Positions 31,663 to 42,359 are shown, counted from the first letter of the stretch. The stretch is 64,000 bases of DNA from Rana temporaria (GCF_905171775.1 NC_053490.1:523556827-523620826), one strand, 5' to 3'. Made by a program: numbers and translations. Notes: generated by a model not told the origin, from the letters alone.

Positions 31663-32028
31663 AAAGGCTCTTTCACACGTCCGTTCCGTTCGTTTTTTGG
31701 ACGTCCGTTAACGGACCGCAATGCTTCCCTATGGGTTAACGTCCGTTAGCATCCGTCTGCGTTAAGTTCCGGTTTTTTGGACGGAAGAAAACCCTATTTT
31801 TCTTCTGTCAAAAAAAACGGAACGGACGAAAAACTGACGTTAGCGGATGATCCGTTTACCATCCGATCCGCTAACATCCGCTTTTCATCAAAATATGTAA
31901 AAAGCCCCCAAAAAATAAAAAAATAAAAAACGGATGGAAAAACTGACGGAAAAACTGACGGAAAAACGGATCAACTGATGAAAAAAAACTGATCTAAAAA
32001 ACTGAGCTGACGTGTGAAAGAGCCCTAA
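31663..32028. mobile_element. MITE with AGGCTCTTTCACACGTC ends
   Basis: Inverted ends GGCTCTTTCACACGTC and GACGTGTGAAAGAGCC bound an AT-rich core full of ACGGA/TCCGT words. No ORF. Confidence 0.78.
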
Positions 32029-32563
32029 GGATCACACTTGCTAGGGCTATAGCTCTGATTCAGCAGGGGGGGCACGTCAGACCTCTGCAGAGAGACCACT
32101 GCTACCAAAACAGAAAACGAAGGGCCCCAACTCAGCAGCTGCTGGCAGGGGACAGGCTTTTCTACCCAGGATTCTAAAGAAAACGAATTGTAAGACTTTG
32201 CAGAGAGACCGTGGCTATTATTGCCCGATAACAGGGTTTCTATACAAGAATGGACGGTCTGTGTAATGAAGGGAATTAGTAGCAGAGCATGCTGTAATAG
32301 GCAGCAGAAATATATATAAAATTGTTAAATACCTATACGGCGTTGCGCCCATGTTCCTCAAAACTGCTCCAAGGCTGGGTTCACACTGTCGCAGTGCTTT
32401 ATGTCACACGTCAACAAGTGTTGAGTTCATTTGAATATACTGCCTAATACACCAAATTGCGCAAGAAATGACGCATTTGCTATTTTTTCCCCCAACACAA
32501 CCCGTTCCGGTGCGATTGGAATGCGGTTCATTCCAATCGCATTCCAATGCATGCGATTCATTC

Positions 32564-32648
32564 TTAAAGACATTCCAATGCAGTTTGCCAAAGGACGTGC
32601 ATTGTCACAACGCATGACCTTTGGCAAACTGCATTGGAATGTCTTTAA
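32564..32648. repeat. Perfect 31-bp inverted repeat
   Basis: Arms 32564-32594 and 32618-32648 (core CATTCCAATGCAGTTTGCC) are exact complements with a 23-bp loop. The right arm ends in the TTAA used by the next element. Confidence 0.93.
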
Positions 32649-33132
32649 AGCGGATGTGCCACGGGAAAATAATATTAAAAGCCAGCAGCTACAAATACTG
32701 CAGCTGCTGACTTTTAATATTAGGACACTTACCTGTCCTGGAGTCCAGCGCCGATCGCAGCAGAGCACGAGCGATCGCTCGTCTCTCTGCTGCTCCCCCC
32801 GCCATCCACGCTGAGGGAACCAGGAAGTGAAGCGCTGCGGCTTCACTGCCCGGTTCCCTACGGCGCATGCGCGAGTCGCGCCGCGCCCGCCGATTGGCTC
32901 CCGCTGTGTGCTGGGAGCCGAGTGTTTCCAGCACACAACGGGGGGGGGGGGGGCGACGGGATGTGACGGAATGCCCGTCTTTTGCCCGTAAATGCCGGGC
33001 CGGAAGTGGGTGCAAATACCTGCCTTTAGACAGGTATCTGCACCCCCCTCCCCCCTGAAAGGTGTCAAATGTGACAGCGGAGGGGGGGAGGGTTCCGATC
33101 AGCGGGACTTCACTTTAGGGTGGAGAACCGCT
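32649..33132. mobile_element. TTAA element, AGCGGATGTGCC ends (484 bp)
   Basis: Between TTAA at 32645-32648 and 33133-33136, with ends AGCGGATGTGCCAC and GGAGAACCGCT. Shares TGCAAATACCTG and AGGTGTCAAATGTGAC with 24151-24440. The right TTAA is shared with the next element. Confidence 0.75.
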
Positions 33133-33136
33133 TTAA

Positions 33137-34180
33137 CCACTTCCATACCGGGGGGCACTTATACACCTTCCCACCCAGACCAATTTTCAGCTTTCAGCGC
33201 TGTTGCATTTTGAATGACAATTGCGCGGTCATGCTACACTGTACCCAAACTAAATTTTTATCATTTTGTACCCACAAATAGAGCTTTCTTTTGGTGGTAT
33301 TTGATCACCCCTGGGACATTTATTTTCTGCAAAAAAAAAAAAATGACCGAAAATTTAGAAAATTGTTTTTATTTGTTTCTGTTATAAAACATTGTAAATA
33401 AGTACGTTTTCTCCTTCACTGATGGCCACTAATGGTACTGCACTGACGGGCACTGATTAGGTGGCATTGATGGGCACTAATATGTGGCACTGATAAGTGG
33501 CACGGATGGGCACTGATAGGCGGCATGGATGGGCACTGATAGGTGGCACGGATGGGCACTATCGTATGTGTTGTACTAATGGATGCCAATCAGTGCCAAA
33601 CAATGCCTGCCAATCAGTGCCAAACAATGCCTGCCAATCAGTGCCAAACAATGCCTGCCAATCAGTGATGCCCATTGTGGGCACTGATTGGCATCCATTG
33701 CGGCACGGATTGGCATCCATTTTTTGTGTCCTCCTCATCCCTGGTGGTCTAGGGTGGCATACTTTTTGTTTTATCCCTGGTGGTCCAGTGGGCATCCCTG
33801 GTGGTCCAGTGGGCATCCTCAGGGGGGCTGTGCTGATGATCAGCACAAACCCCCCGTCACAGGAGCAGCCGATCGGCTCTCCTCTACTCGCATCTGACAG
33901 ACGCGAGTGAGGAAAAGCCGATTACCGGCTTTTCCTATTTACATCGTGATCAGCCGTGATTGGACACGGCTGATCACGTGGTAAAGAGCCTCCGTGAGAG
34001 ACACTTTACCTTGATCGGTGTTGCGGGGTGTCGGACTGACACCCTGCAACAACGATCGCTGAGATGCGCACCCCCGGGGGCGCGAAGCGGCTCAGAATCC
34101 TGAGGACGTCATATGACGTCCAGTCAGGATTCTACAACCACTTTGCCGCCGTCAATTTGTCATTGGCGGGCGGCAAGTGG
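33137..34180. mobile_element. TTAA element, CCACTTCCATACCGG subtype (1,044 bp)
   Basis: Ends CCACTTCCATACCGG and GGCGGCAAGTGG, TTAA on both sides (33133-33136, 34181-34184). The middle (about 33430-33730) is a degenerate tandem of GGCACTGAT words plus a 27-bp repeat AATCAGTGCCAAACAATGCC. Open frames across it are artefacts. Confidence 0.82.
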
Positions 34181-34184
34181 TTAA

Positions 34185-34628
34185 GAATGAATCGCACCAC
34201 AGCAAACCAACACGCAATGGAGGAATGAAAGCAAATCCCAAACTGACCTAAAATGTCCTCAAATGGCATTTGTTTTGTGTGTGTGGGTTGAAAACCGTTA
34301 CCGTTCTATAACTTCAAAGAGGTCTTCAAATTTCCTCAGGACAATGGCTCAGGAGCGAAGCAACCTCACTGGGGTCACCTGATCCTTCTGTCTAGTTTCT
34401 AACCAACACTAGAAGGGGAAGAAAAAAAATGGTGTTTTGTAGCGGCTATGCTGCACCACGCAAAGCCTGCCAACAACCATTTAAAAAGCAAAAGCGCCAT
34501 CTAGTGTGCAGATATAGGTACTACACCTTCACTTTACAAGATACTGTATGTAATGGTCAGGTATAAATGGGGCGAGTTTTAATTATCGTGCATTTCTACT
34601 TTTTCCAATTTGAGAGAAACACACACAC
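34185..34628. other. Intron sequence, nothing recognised
   Basis: No element termini or exon signals. Confidence 0.35.
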
Positions 34629-34632
34629 ACAC

Positions 34633-35212
34633 GCTATATTACCAAAAGTATTGGGACACCTGCCTTTACACGCACATGAACTTTAATGGCATCCCAGTCT
34701 TAGTCCGTAGGGTTCAGTATTGAGTTGGGCCCACCCTTTAACAGCTTCAACTCTTCTGGGAAGGCTGTCCACAAGGTTTAGGAGGGTGTCTATGGGAATG
34801 TTTGACCATTCTTCCAGAAGCGCATTTGTGAGGTCAGGCACTGATGCTGGATGAGAAGGCCTGGCTCACAGTCTGCCCTCTAATTCATCGGGTTGAGGTC
34901 AGGACTCTGTGCAGGCCAGTCAAGTTCCTCCAACCCAGACCTTGCTTTGTGCTCTGGTGCGCAGTCATGTAGGAACAGGAAGGGGCCGTCCCCAAACTGT
35001 TCCAACAAAGTTGGGAGCGTGAAATTGTCCAAAATGTCTTGGTATGCCGACGCCTTAAGAGTTCCCTTCACTGGAACTAAGGGGCCAAGTCCAACCCCTG
35101 AAAAATAACCCCTAGTCCCCCACACCATTATCCCCCCTCCACCAAATGATTTGGACCAGTGCACAAAGCAAGGTCCATAGAGACATGGATGACCGAGTTT
35201 GGGGTGGAGGGG
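34633..35212 (-). pseudogene. Tc1-type transposon fragment with transposase remains
   Basis: The left terminus TATTACCAAAAGTATTGGGA is a Tc1-family inverted repeat; a second partial copy is at 44867-44905. On the minus strand the frame reads KSFGGGGIMVWGTRGYF, FLFLHDCAPEH and WPAQSPDLNPMN: the central and carboxyl DDE transposase motifs. The amino part is lost where an AGCG-rich repeat begins near 35205, and the reading frame is broken below 34893. Confidence 0.87.
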
Positions 35213-35325
35213 AGAGAGCGCGAGAGAGCGCGAGAGCGAGCGAGCGCGAGAGCGAGCGAGCGCGCGAGAGAGCGCGAGAGAGAGCGAGCGAGCGAGAGCG
35301 AGCGAGCGAGCGAAAATGGAAAAAG
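35205..35325. repeat. GAGCGAGAGC-type microsatellite
   Basis: Short GAGC/GAGAGC words repeated over about 120 bp. Confidence 0.93.
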
Positions 35326-35823
35326 GAGAGGGGAGAGCAGATGGTATGAACAGAGAGAGGAGAGGGGACAGGTGGGGCCTTGAAGGTTCTAGTCTCGCCT
35401 CTAGGAAGAAGAGGAAAAAAGAGAACAGTAAAGGAGAAAGAAAAAAAGAAAAAGGAAGGTGCATGATTGGAAGAAAAAACCAACGTTAGACCTACCGGTA
35501 ACGGTATTTCTATGAACCTTCCAGGACGGCACCCGAGAGATGATGGCTCCTCCTGCAGGAAACACAATCACATGACAGTTTAAAAGGCCCCGCCCTTCCC
35601 CTTGCTCCTCAGTATGCAATAGAGTAATCCTGAACTGGTTCACAAGGGACGTAGTCCTTATAGGTACTTACCTTTTTTCCCTCCACATAGGGTGGGAAGT
35701 AGGCCTGCCGTCCTGGAAGGTTCATAGAAATACCGTTACCGGTAGGTCTAACGTTGGTTTTCTCTTACCACCTTCCAGGACGGCACCCGAGAGGATAATT
35801 GAGTAATAAACACAGGCCTACCT

Positions 35824-36960
35824 TCAGGGTGGGACCACAGCTTGTAGCACCTTTCGACCAAAGGCTAAGTCTTGCTGTGACAACATTTCCACACGATAGT
35901 GCTTCAGGAATGTATGATGGCTGGACCAGGTGGCCGCACTGCGGATTTGTTCCCAGGAGGCCCCTGCTTTCTCAGCCCAGGAAGTTGCTATGGCTCTGGT
36001 AGAGTGAGCCTTGATCTTTTTGGGAGCTGTTGCTCCAGTACATACATAGGCTTTGGATATTGCTTCTCTAATCCATCTTGAGACTGAGGCTTTTGATGCC
36101 TGCAGTCCCTTCCTGGGCCCAGCGTGTAGAACTAGTAGGTGGTTAGATCTTCTAAAACTCTTAGTTCTCTCTAGATAAATGAGAAGACACCTTCTCACGT
36201 CTAACAAATGAAATTTATTTTCTTTTTCGTTCTTTGGTTCAGAACAAAAGGACGGCAATATTATGTCTTGCGTCCTATGAAATAGGGATGCCACCTTCGG
36301 CAGGTACAGGGGGTCTGCTCTGAGGGTGATTCTATCTGGCTGTACCCTCAGGAAGGGTTCTTTCATGGATAGCGCCTGCAAATCCCCTACCCTCCTGGCC
36401 GAAGTAATGGCTAACAAAAAGGTCAACTTTAATGTTAGAAACTTAAGGGGAACCTCTTCCAGAGGTTCGAATGGGTGTATAGATAACGCCTCTAACACCC
36501 TAGTTAAGTCCCAAGGCGGACAATTATATTTTTGGACTGGAGAAATTCTTTCTCTAGCTAACAAAAAACGTTTTATAAGGTCCTCTTTCGCCAATCTTTT
36601 ATCGAGATAGACCGAAAGAGCCGTAATTTGGACCCGAAGGGTACTAACTTTTAATCCTAAATCTACCCCATCCTGGAGGAAGTCCAGGATAACCGGGATA
36701 GAAGTTGAAGCTACCTGTCTTTCCTTACGCCAGGAACAGAAGGTCTTCCATACCTTTTGGTAAATCTTTTGAGTTACTGGTTTTCTGCTCATGAGAAGGG
36801 TATCTATGACCCTCTCTGAGCAGCCTTTGCGTTCTAGAATCTGGCGCTCACTAACCAGGCTGCTAGCTGGAAGAATTCCGGCTTTGGATGGAGTACTGGG
36901 CCCTGCCTGAGGAGATCTGCCCTGTACGGGAGCTTCAGAGGCTCCACCATTGCCATGGCT
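35824..36960 (-). CDS. DIRS element 2 tyrosine recombinase
   Basis: The open frame as a whole extends from 38685 to 35824 (953 residues), but its first ~575 residues run antiphase through RT. The genuine protein is the last ~380. The core-binding domain starts near LERKGCSERVIDTLLMSRKP, VTQKIYQKVWKTFCSW. The catalytic set is complete (953-residue numbering): Arg764/765 in TSARRVGDL, His894 and Arg897 in AHSTR, His923 in the SSHHTF box, nucleophile Tyr930 in LKHYR. The frame overlaps the last part of RT, the usual DIRS layout, so translation probably needs an internal start or recoding. The exact start is not decided by the sequence. Confidence 0.9.
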   Translation of the reverse strand, partial: SHGNGGASEAPVQGRSPQAGPSTPSKAGILPASSLVSERQILERKGCSERVIDTLLMSRKPVTQKIYQKVWKTFCSWRKERQVASTSIPVILDFLQDGVDLGLKVSTLRVQITALSVYLDKRLAKEDLIKRFLLARERISPVQKYNCPPWDLTRVLEALSIHPFEPLEEVPLKFLTLKLTFLLAITSARRVGDLQALSMKEPFLRVQPDRITLRADPLYLPKVASLFHRTQDIILPSFCSEPKNEKENKFHLLDVRRCLLIYLERTKSFRRSNHLLVLHAGPRKGLQASKASVSRWIREAISKAYVCTGATAPKKIKAHSTRAIATSWAEKAGASWEQIRSAATWSSHHTFLKHYRVEMLSQQDLAFGRKVLQAVVPP

Positions 36961-39104
36961 CTTAGGTTTGCGAACCAAGTTCTTTTTGGCCACCATGGTG
37001 CTATCAGAAGAATCTGGCCTGGAGACCTGCTGAGTTTCTGAAGAACTCGCGGAATGAGCGCTACCGGCGGGAAGGCATAGGCCAGCCCGAAGCGCCAGGT
37101 CTGGGATAGCGCATCCAGACCTTCCGACTGTAGTTCCCAGGAAATCGAGAAATACCTTTCTACCTTCCTGTTTTGTCTGTTGGCAAACAAGTCTATTTCC
37201 GGTTCCCCGAAATACTGGACTAGGTGTTGAAACACCTCTGGGTTCAGTTCCCATTCTTCCTCCCTCAACTTGTGACGGCTGAGGAAGTCTGCTTCTATAT
37301 TGCTCGTCCCCTTTATGTATATGGCTGAGATAGAGAGTACTCTTTCTTCTGCCCAGGTTAGGATTTCCCTGGAAAGTTCTAGTAGGGGACTGGACCTGGT
37401 CCCTCCCTGGTGACCTAGGTACGCTACTACTGTAGAGTTGTCTGAGCTTACTTGGACTTCTCTGCCTCTGATGTCTTCCTGGAAGGCTATTAAGGCTTCC
37501 CCCACTGCTCTGAGTTCTCTGTAATTGGATGACCTGCGAGCTAGTGAGCTGTCCCATTGCCCCTGCGCTTTTTTCCCCTCCAGGTGGGCGCCCCACCCCC
37601 AGGAACTGGCATCCGTGGTAACCTTCACTGGGTTCCACTGAGCCCACGGTCGCCCTCCCTTCAGGTTTTGGGGAGATGTCCACCACTCCAGGGAGGACAG
37701 AACCTGGGGGGTGAGTAGTATATCCTGATCTAAGGACTCTTTCCTTTTGTCCCATGAGGACAGGAAGAAGAAGTGTAATGCCCTTGCATGAAGCTGAGCC
37801 CAAACCACCGCTGGGATGCTTGCTGACATCAGGCCTAGAACTCTCAGAACATTCCGTCTGGAGAGTTTGGGGTTTTTGATAAGGTTCCCGACTGCTGAGG
37901 CTAGTTTTAAAACTTTTTCTTCTGGTAAGAAGAGTCTCTGCTGCCTGGTGTCCACTACATATCCCAGGAAGGTCTTGACCTGTTCTGGTTTGAGGGAGGA
38001 TTTTTCTATGTTGATTATCCACCCTAGGCTCTCTAGGAGTACCATTGCTTTGTTGGCATCCAGCGTGACTTGGGCGGCTGATTTTCCTGAAATCAGCAAG
38101 TCGTCTAAATAGGGTATAAGGGATATGCCCTGAAGGTGCAGGTATGCCACCGCTTCTGCTAGGACTTTTGTAAAAATCCTTGGGCTGGAGGTTAGCCCGA
38201 ATGGTAGAGCTCTGAACTGCCAGTGGAAGGTTTCTCCTTCCACCACGACCGCAAACCTCAGATATGCCTGGTGATCCACGTGGATTGGCACGTGGAGATA
38301 GGCATCTCTGAGATCCAGGGTCACCAAGAAGGCCTCCTTCATGAGGTTCTTCCTTACCGAATAAATACTTTCCATAGTAAACTTTTTGTATTCCAGAAAC
38401 TTGTTCAAGTTTCTCAAGTTTACTATTAGACGGTATTTCCCGGAGGGTTTTCGTACTACGAAAATATGGGAATAAAATCCCTGGTACTGCTGAGCTTTTG
38501 GTACTGGTACCACTACAAGTTGTTTGGCTAACTCCTGTATGCACTCCAAAAGGGCAGACCTTTTCAGGGTATCCCTGGGAAGGTGAGTAATGGTGATCAT
38601 GGTGGGGGGTGTAGCCAGAAATTCTAGGCGATAGCCTTTTTGAATTATTTGGCAGATGTAATGACTGTTCGAAATTCTCTCCCATTGAGGGAGGAATTGA
38701 GATAGTCGACCCCCCACTCTGACCTCGCCGTCACTTGGACGGTTTGTCGCTGGGTTTTGGAGGAGGGAAAAGGAGGTTGTTCTTCCTATTCCCTTTACCA
38801 AAGTTCCAACGCCTAAAAGGTTCCTTTTTGGCTTTCTGTCTACCCTGCCCCTGGGGGCCTCGAAAAGTTTTCTTGAAACTTTCTTTTTTGGGTTTAACTG
38901 GGAATTTTTTACCTTTTTCTGATGACCTAGCAAGGACATCATCCAGGTCTTTCCCAAACAACAGGGAACCTTGGAAGGGGATGCCACAGAGTTTTCCCTT
39001 GGATGTAGCATCTCCTTCCCAGGCCTTGATCCAAACTGCCCTCCTAGTGGAGTTAATGAGGGCTGCTGTCTTGGCTGCTGCCCTTGCAGATTCCGTAGCT
39101 GCAT
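36834..39104 (-). CDS. DIRS element 2 reverse transcriptase, RNase H and Dam-like domain
   Basis: 756-residue polyprotein that would copy element RNA into DNA. The RT domain runs from VGGRLSQFLPQW (about 130) through TLDLRDAYLHVPI, ALPFGLTSSPRIF and the catalytic PYLDDLL (YLDD 332-335). RNase H follows: Asp498 in TTDASSWGWG, Glu530 in NYRELRA, Asp555 in SSDNSTVVAYL, Asp606 in EADFLSR. All four acidic residues are present. The carboxyl part (DLFANRQNRKV, LAYAFPPVALIPRVL, APWWPKRTWF) is the Dam-methylase-like region typical of DIRS elements. The first ~125 residues overlap gag out of frame, so the true start may be internal or need recoding. No stop or frameshift was seen. Confidence 0.93.
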   Translation of the reverse strand: MQLRNLQGQQPRQQPSLTPLGGQFGSRPGKEMLHPRENSVASPSKVPCCLGKTWMMSLLGHQKKVKNSQLNPKKKVSRKLFEAPRGRVDRKPKRNLLGVGTLVKGIGRTTSFSLLQNPATNRPSDGEVRVGGRLSQFLPQWERISNSHYICQIIQKGYRLEFLATPPTMITITHLPRDTLKRSALLECIQELAKQLVVVPVPKAQQYQGFYSHIFVVRKPSGKYRLIVNLRNLNKFLEYKKFTMESIYSVRKNLMKEAFLVTLDLRDAYLHVPIHVDHQAYLRFAVVVEGETFHWQFRALPFGLTSSPRIFTKVLAEAVAYLHLQGISLIPYLDDLLISGKSAAQVTLDANKAMVLLESLGWIINIEKSSLKPEQVKTFLGYVVDTRQQRLFLPEEKVLKLASAVGNLIKNPKLSRRNVLRVLGLMSASIPAVVWAQLHARALHFFFLSSWDKRKESLDQDILLTPQVLSSLEWWTSPQNLKGGRPWAQWNPVKVTTDASSWGWGAHLEGKKAQGQWDSSLARRSSNYRELRAVGEALIAFQEDIRGREVQVSSDNSTVVAYLGHQGGTRSSPLLELSREILTWAEERVLSISAIYIKGTSNIEADFLSRHKLREEEWELNPEVFQHLVQYFGEPEIDLFANRQNRKVERYFSISWELQSEGLDALSQTWRFGLAYAFPPVALIPRVLQKLSRSPGQILLIAPWWPKRTWFANLRAMAMVEPLKLPYRADLLRQGPVLHPKPEFFQLAAWLVSARF

Positions 39105-40155
39105 CTGCTAGGTAAGCAATCGCCTTCCTTACCCCTGTAAGTGACTCAACTACCTCCTCTGCCTCCGAATTCTGGGCGAGGTGGTCGGTGAGTGTCTCTA
39201 CCCAAACATCTGCATTCCTAGCTACACATGCTGCTGCTAAGGCTGGGCTTAGCGCTGCCGCATTGGCCTCCCAGGCTTTTCTAAGGAGAGACTCTGCTCT
39301 ACGGTCCATCACATCCTTGATGTTACCCGCATCCTCAAAGGAGAGATCAGACAATTTAGTGACTTGCGACAAAGCCGCATCAAGTCTAGGAAGCTTAAAA
39401 AAGACTTCCTCATCTTCCTGGGAGAAGGGAAACCTTCTTTTCCAGGTTTTTTGTTTGATTATTCTCCTTTCAGGGTCTCTCCACTCCTGAAGGACTAATT
39501 CCTTGAGGGATTTGTGCAGGGGGAATACTTTAGATTGAGCGTCACTCAGGCCCCTATAAACTTTATCCTGCGCTGAGGTAGGTTTAGGGGTCTCAGGAAT
39601 TTCCTCTGTGGCGTAGATAGCCTGGAGGAGACCCTCTAGATCTTCTACAGCAAAGAGGTGTTTTCTTGGACGTGTGTCCTCCTGAGACTGACTAATGGAG
39701 TCTCCATCTACCTCCCCTGAGCTGTGCCTAGACCTAGGTAGACTGGCTACCTCACTCTCTTCACCATCTGCTTCCCCCAGAGGGGGAATTTGTGCAGGTG
39801 TAAAGAAAACACTTGGGCCCTTAGAAAAGGGGGTCTCCTGAGAGGAAGTGCCTTCCTTAGGGGTAAGTTCCTCTGTTTCAGCCTGTGCCGACTGCCCGGC
39901 TGCCTCTCGAAAGGCTTTAACTGTTGCTAACATTTCTGTTTGCATGGATGAGAGAAAACTCTTCATCATGGCAGCAGCCTCCTTTCCCGCCAGTATATTA
40001 ATACATTTGTAGCAGAAAGGTTTTGTGTAGGACTTGGGGAGCTTCTCTCTACAATTCCCACACTTTTTAGAGGAACTATGCCCTGTAGCGGAGGGAGACT
40101 GAGCTGAGGCCTCATGGGGTCCGCTGGGGGTTTCTGAAAGACATAAAATATACAT
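38731..40155 (-). CDS. Gag-like protein of DIRS element 2
   Basis: 474 residues, first gene after the right terminal repeat. A putative zinc ribbon Cys-x2-Cys (32, 35) and Cys-x2-Cys (48, 51), in KCGNCREKL and FCYKC, lies at the amino end. A Ser/Glu-rich linker, an alpha-helical middle (AAAKTAALINSTRRAVWIKAW) and a Lys/Arg/Gly-rich tail (KKTFRGPQGQGRQKAKKE) suited to nucleic-acid binding follow. The VWIKAWEGD and LLFGKDLDD blocks match the gag-like ORF of DIRS element 1. It overlaps the RT frame by 374 bp and is in the same frame as the recombinase. Function as a structural protein is inferred. Confidence 0.83.
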   Translation of the reverse strand: MYILCLSETPSGPHEASAQSPSATGHSSSKKCGNCREKLPKSYTKPFCYKCINILAGKEAAAMMKSFLSSMQTEMLATVKAFREAAGQSAQAETEELTPKEGTSSQETPFSKGPSVFFTPAQIPPLGEADGEESEVASLPRSRHSSGEVDGDSISQSQEDTRPRKHLFAVEDLEGLLQAIYATEEIPETPKPTSAQDKVYRGLSDAQSKVFPLHKSLKELVLQEWRDPERRIIKQKTWKRRFPFSQEDEEVFFKLPRLDAALSQVTKLSDLSFEDAGNIKDVMDRRAESLLRKAWEANAAALSPALAAACVARNADVWVETLTDHLAQNSEAEEVVESLTGVRKAIAYLADAATESARAAAKTAALINSTRRAVWIKAWEGDATSKGKLCGIPFQGSLLFGKDLDDVLARSSEKGKKFPVKPKKESFKKTFRGPQGQGRQKAKKEPFRRWNFGKGNRKNNLLFPPPKPSDKPSK

Positions 40156-40910
40156 TTAAATTGTCTTTTTTCCCCCAAGACTGCTGGCTGTACTGGGGAG
40201 GGGAGGAAGTGGACGAGAAGGGACCAGATCCTGCTCCGGTCGTTCCCTAAAAGTTTGGGAACTCTCACCGCTTCCCCCCTCCCTTTCCAGGGGGATTGGT
40301 ACTCACCGCCCCCCGACCTGGATCTGCCAGCGGTCGTGTCGGTCTTTCCGTCCTCTTCCATGAGGCGGGTGACTCAGTCCTGGCTGTCGGTACTCCTGTA
40401 CTGGTCACCGCAAGCCGACCCGTCCACCACCCACGCTGTCTCCTCGCTCCACTGGGAACTTCCGGGTTACGCCGTCCGGAACCGCCCACTTCCTGTGATG
40501 CAGTTCCTGTCTCAGAATGAGGCCTGGAGCGCGGCGTTTTTACGTCTGGAGACCCGGGAAAAACGGCGATTCGAATGGTGGTGGATTCGATAGCACCCAG
40601 TGATGGCTCACCTCCCCGCAGCTCAGAGCACTGGTGCTGACATAGGGCGACCTGTGAGTTTGGACCGAAGTCTACAGGTAAGTTCAGCCCTCCCCGGCCT
40701 CCCTTAGACCTGTCTCACAGGGGTACCTTCGACCCTCCCCGGTCTCTAGGTTTCCATAAACAAAACAAACGTGTCGCTGTGTTGGAGAAACACAATCAAT
40801 ACTGAGGAGCAAGGGGAAGGGCGGGGCCTTTTAAACTGTCATGCGATTGTGTTTCCTGCAGGAGGAGCCATCATCTCTCGGGTGCCGTCCTGGAAGGTGG
40901 TAAGAGAAAA

Positions 40911-42350
40911 CACCTAAACCTTCAAAAACACATTCCATTAGGTAGACAGATTGTCCCAGAGGCCGCATATCAATACAGACCCGCTGTGGTAGAATGAATG
41001 GCGCTCTCAGTCTGGACCCCCCGCCAGGCCACACCCCCAATGCATTTTGCTCTACCCCCCCAGACAGGGGCGTTGGGCGGGGGTGGCTAGCCGTGGCTGA
41101 AGCCCCAAATGTGACCCCATAAAGCCTGAGTCTCACGGTGGCAGGACTGCGTTATTAGCTCCGAGCGCCGGGATCGATCTGATCCCGAGCGCCGCCGAGT
41201 GTGTCCGAGTCCCATAGCAGATCCCGCATTCTGGAGCCTGCACAACGCCTATGATGGACATCCCACTGGTCCAATGCCTCGATTGCGGTACATGCAACGT
41301 CCATCATAGGCGCTGCACTGGCTGCAGAAGGCGGAAATTACAATACGGCTGCCGCGCCATCGCCACATCCCTGCTCAGCAATTGTGCGGTCCGCGGGTGG
41401 CTCTCCTCTCCTCCTGGGCTCTCCTCAAGGCTCCTCTCCCCTCCAGCCAGGCTCCTCGGGTCTGACGGAATGACTGCCTACTGCTGTGGTGAGGTAGAAC
41501 CGTCAGACAGTGTAATAATGTGTATGTAAATGTCAGTGTAGGTCAGGTAGGTCAGTGTAAGTAGGTCAGTGTATGTCAGGTAGGTCGGTCAGTGTGTCAG
41601 GAAACTACCGTCAGTGTATGTAGGTCACGTGCTAGCCCAAAAGAAAAAGCCTGTGTCGCATACAAACCGTCCCGTTCCCCCCTTTCTGCCACCTAGCAAC
41701 GCCCCTGCCTCCAGATCTTAATCATGGGGACTTTCCATTAGGTAAACCTTACTATTCTGATTAAAGTCAACGCTCGTTTCCGATTTTTGAAATACACAAA
41801 ATGTCCACTAGAGGGCACATGCTGATTGGATAAAATGCTAGCAGCACACAGTAGCATTGGAATACACTAAGATTTCTTATAGACGCTGGGTATGCACACA
41901 CATACACTATATATATATTTTAATAGTGTGTGTGTGTGTGTGTGTATACACACACACACATTATTTTTATATATATATATACTTTAACATATTACTGTGA
42001 TTTTCTACATTTTTTAAATTGTAACCTTCATTACAATAATAATTGGTAAGCCCAATCTGAAGGGTCCTTTGTTTAGTCACTCCCTGTGATTGGCCGACCA
42101 CGCTCCTCTCCCAACTGTGCACCCCGTGTTGTCACCTGTCACACCAGCGGCCATTTCAGCACACATTGCACTGTTGTCACCATCAGAAAAACCATTACCC
42201 TACCATGCCACAAAGTGCCATCAATGTAGTGAATAAAGATAGCAAAAGGCTGCAGGAGGTCACAGAACACTCCCGTACTCTGGTTATGATCAGCAGCCTG
42301 CGGGACAGGCTCCCAATCATATGGCAGCCAATCACAGGGATCAATTGGCA
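40911..42350. other. Intron sequence with short repeats
   Basis: Contains an ACAGGGGCGTTGGG-type repeat remnant near 41050, a GTCAGTGTAGGTCAGGTAG tandem at 41530-41635, and (TA)n/(GT)n/(CA)n runs at 41910-41985. No exon was seen. Confidence 0.45.
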
Positions 42351-42359
42351 AATCTGTTC

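Larger units (their letters stand above)
35478..40910 (-). mobile_element. DIRS-type retrotransposon 2, apparently complete (about 5.4 kb)
   Basis: Inverted terminal repeats of 98 bp (35517-35614, 40800-40897) bound three long open frames on the minus strand. The internal complementary region (35708-35793) reads as the reverse complement of the right tip GGTAAGAGAAAA joined to the left tip AACCAACGTTAGACC, diagnostic of DIRS circle-mediated replication. Gag-like, RT/RNase H/Dam-like and tyrosine recombinase frames are all uninterrupted. There is no target duplication, as expected for recombinase insertion. The element sits in the giant intron in the same orientation as the host gene and is a different family from DIRS element 1. 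Confidence 0.95.

Noticed and set aside
36960..38685. First ~575 residues of the 953-residue frame as genuine protein
   Set aside because: It overlaps the RT in another frame and has low-complexity antisense-like composition; only the recombinase part is supported.
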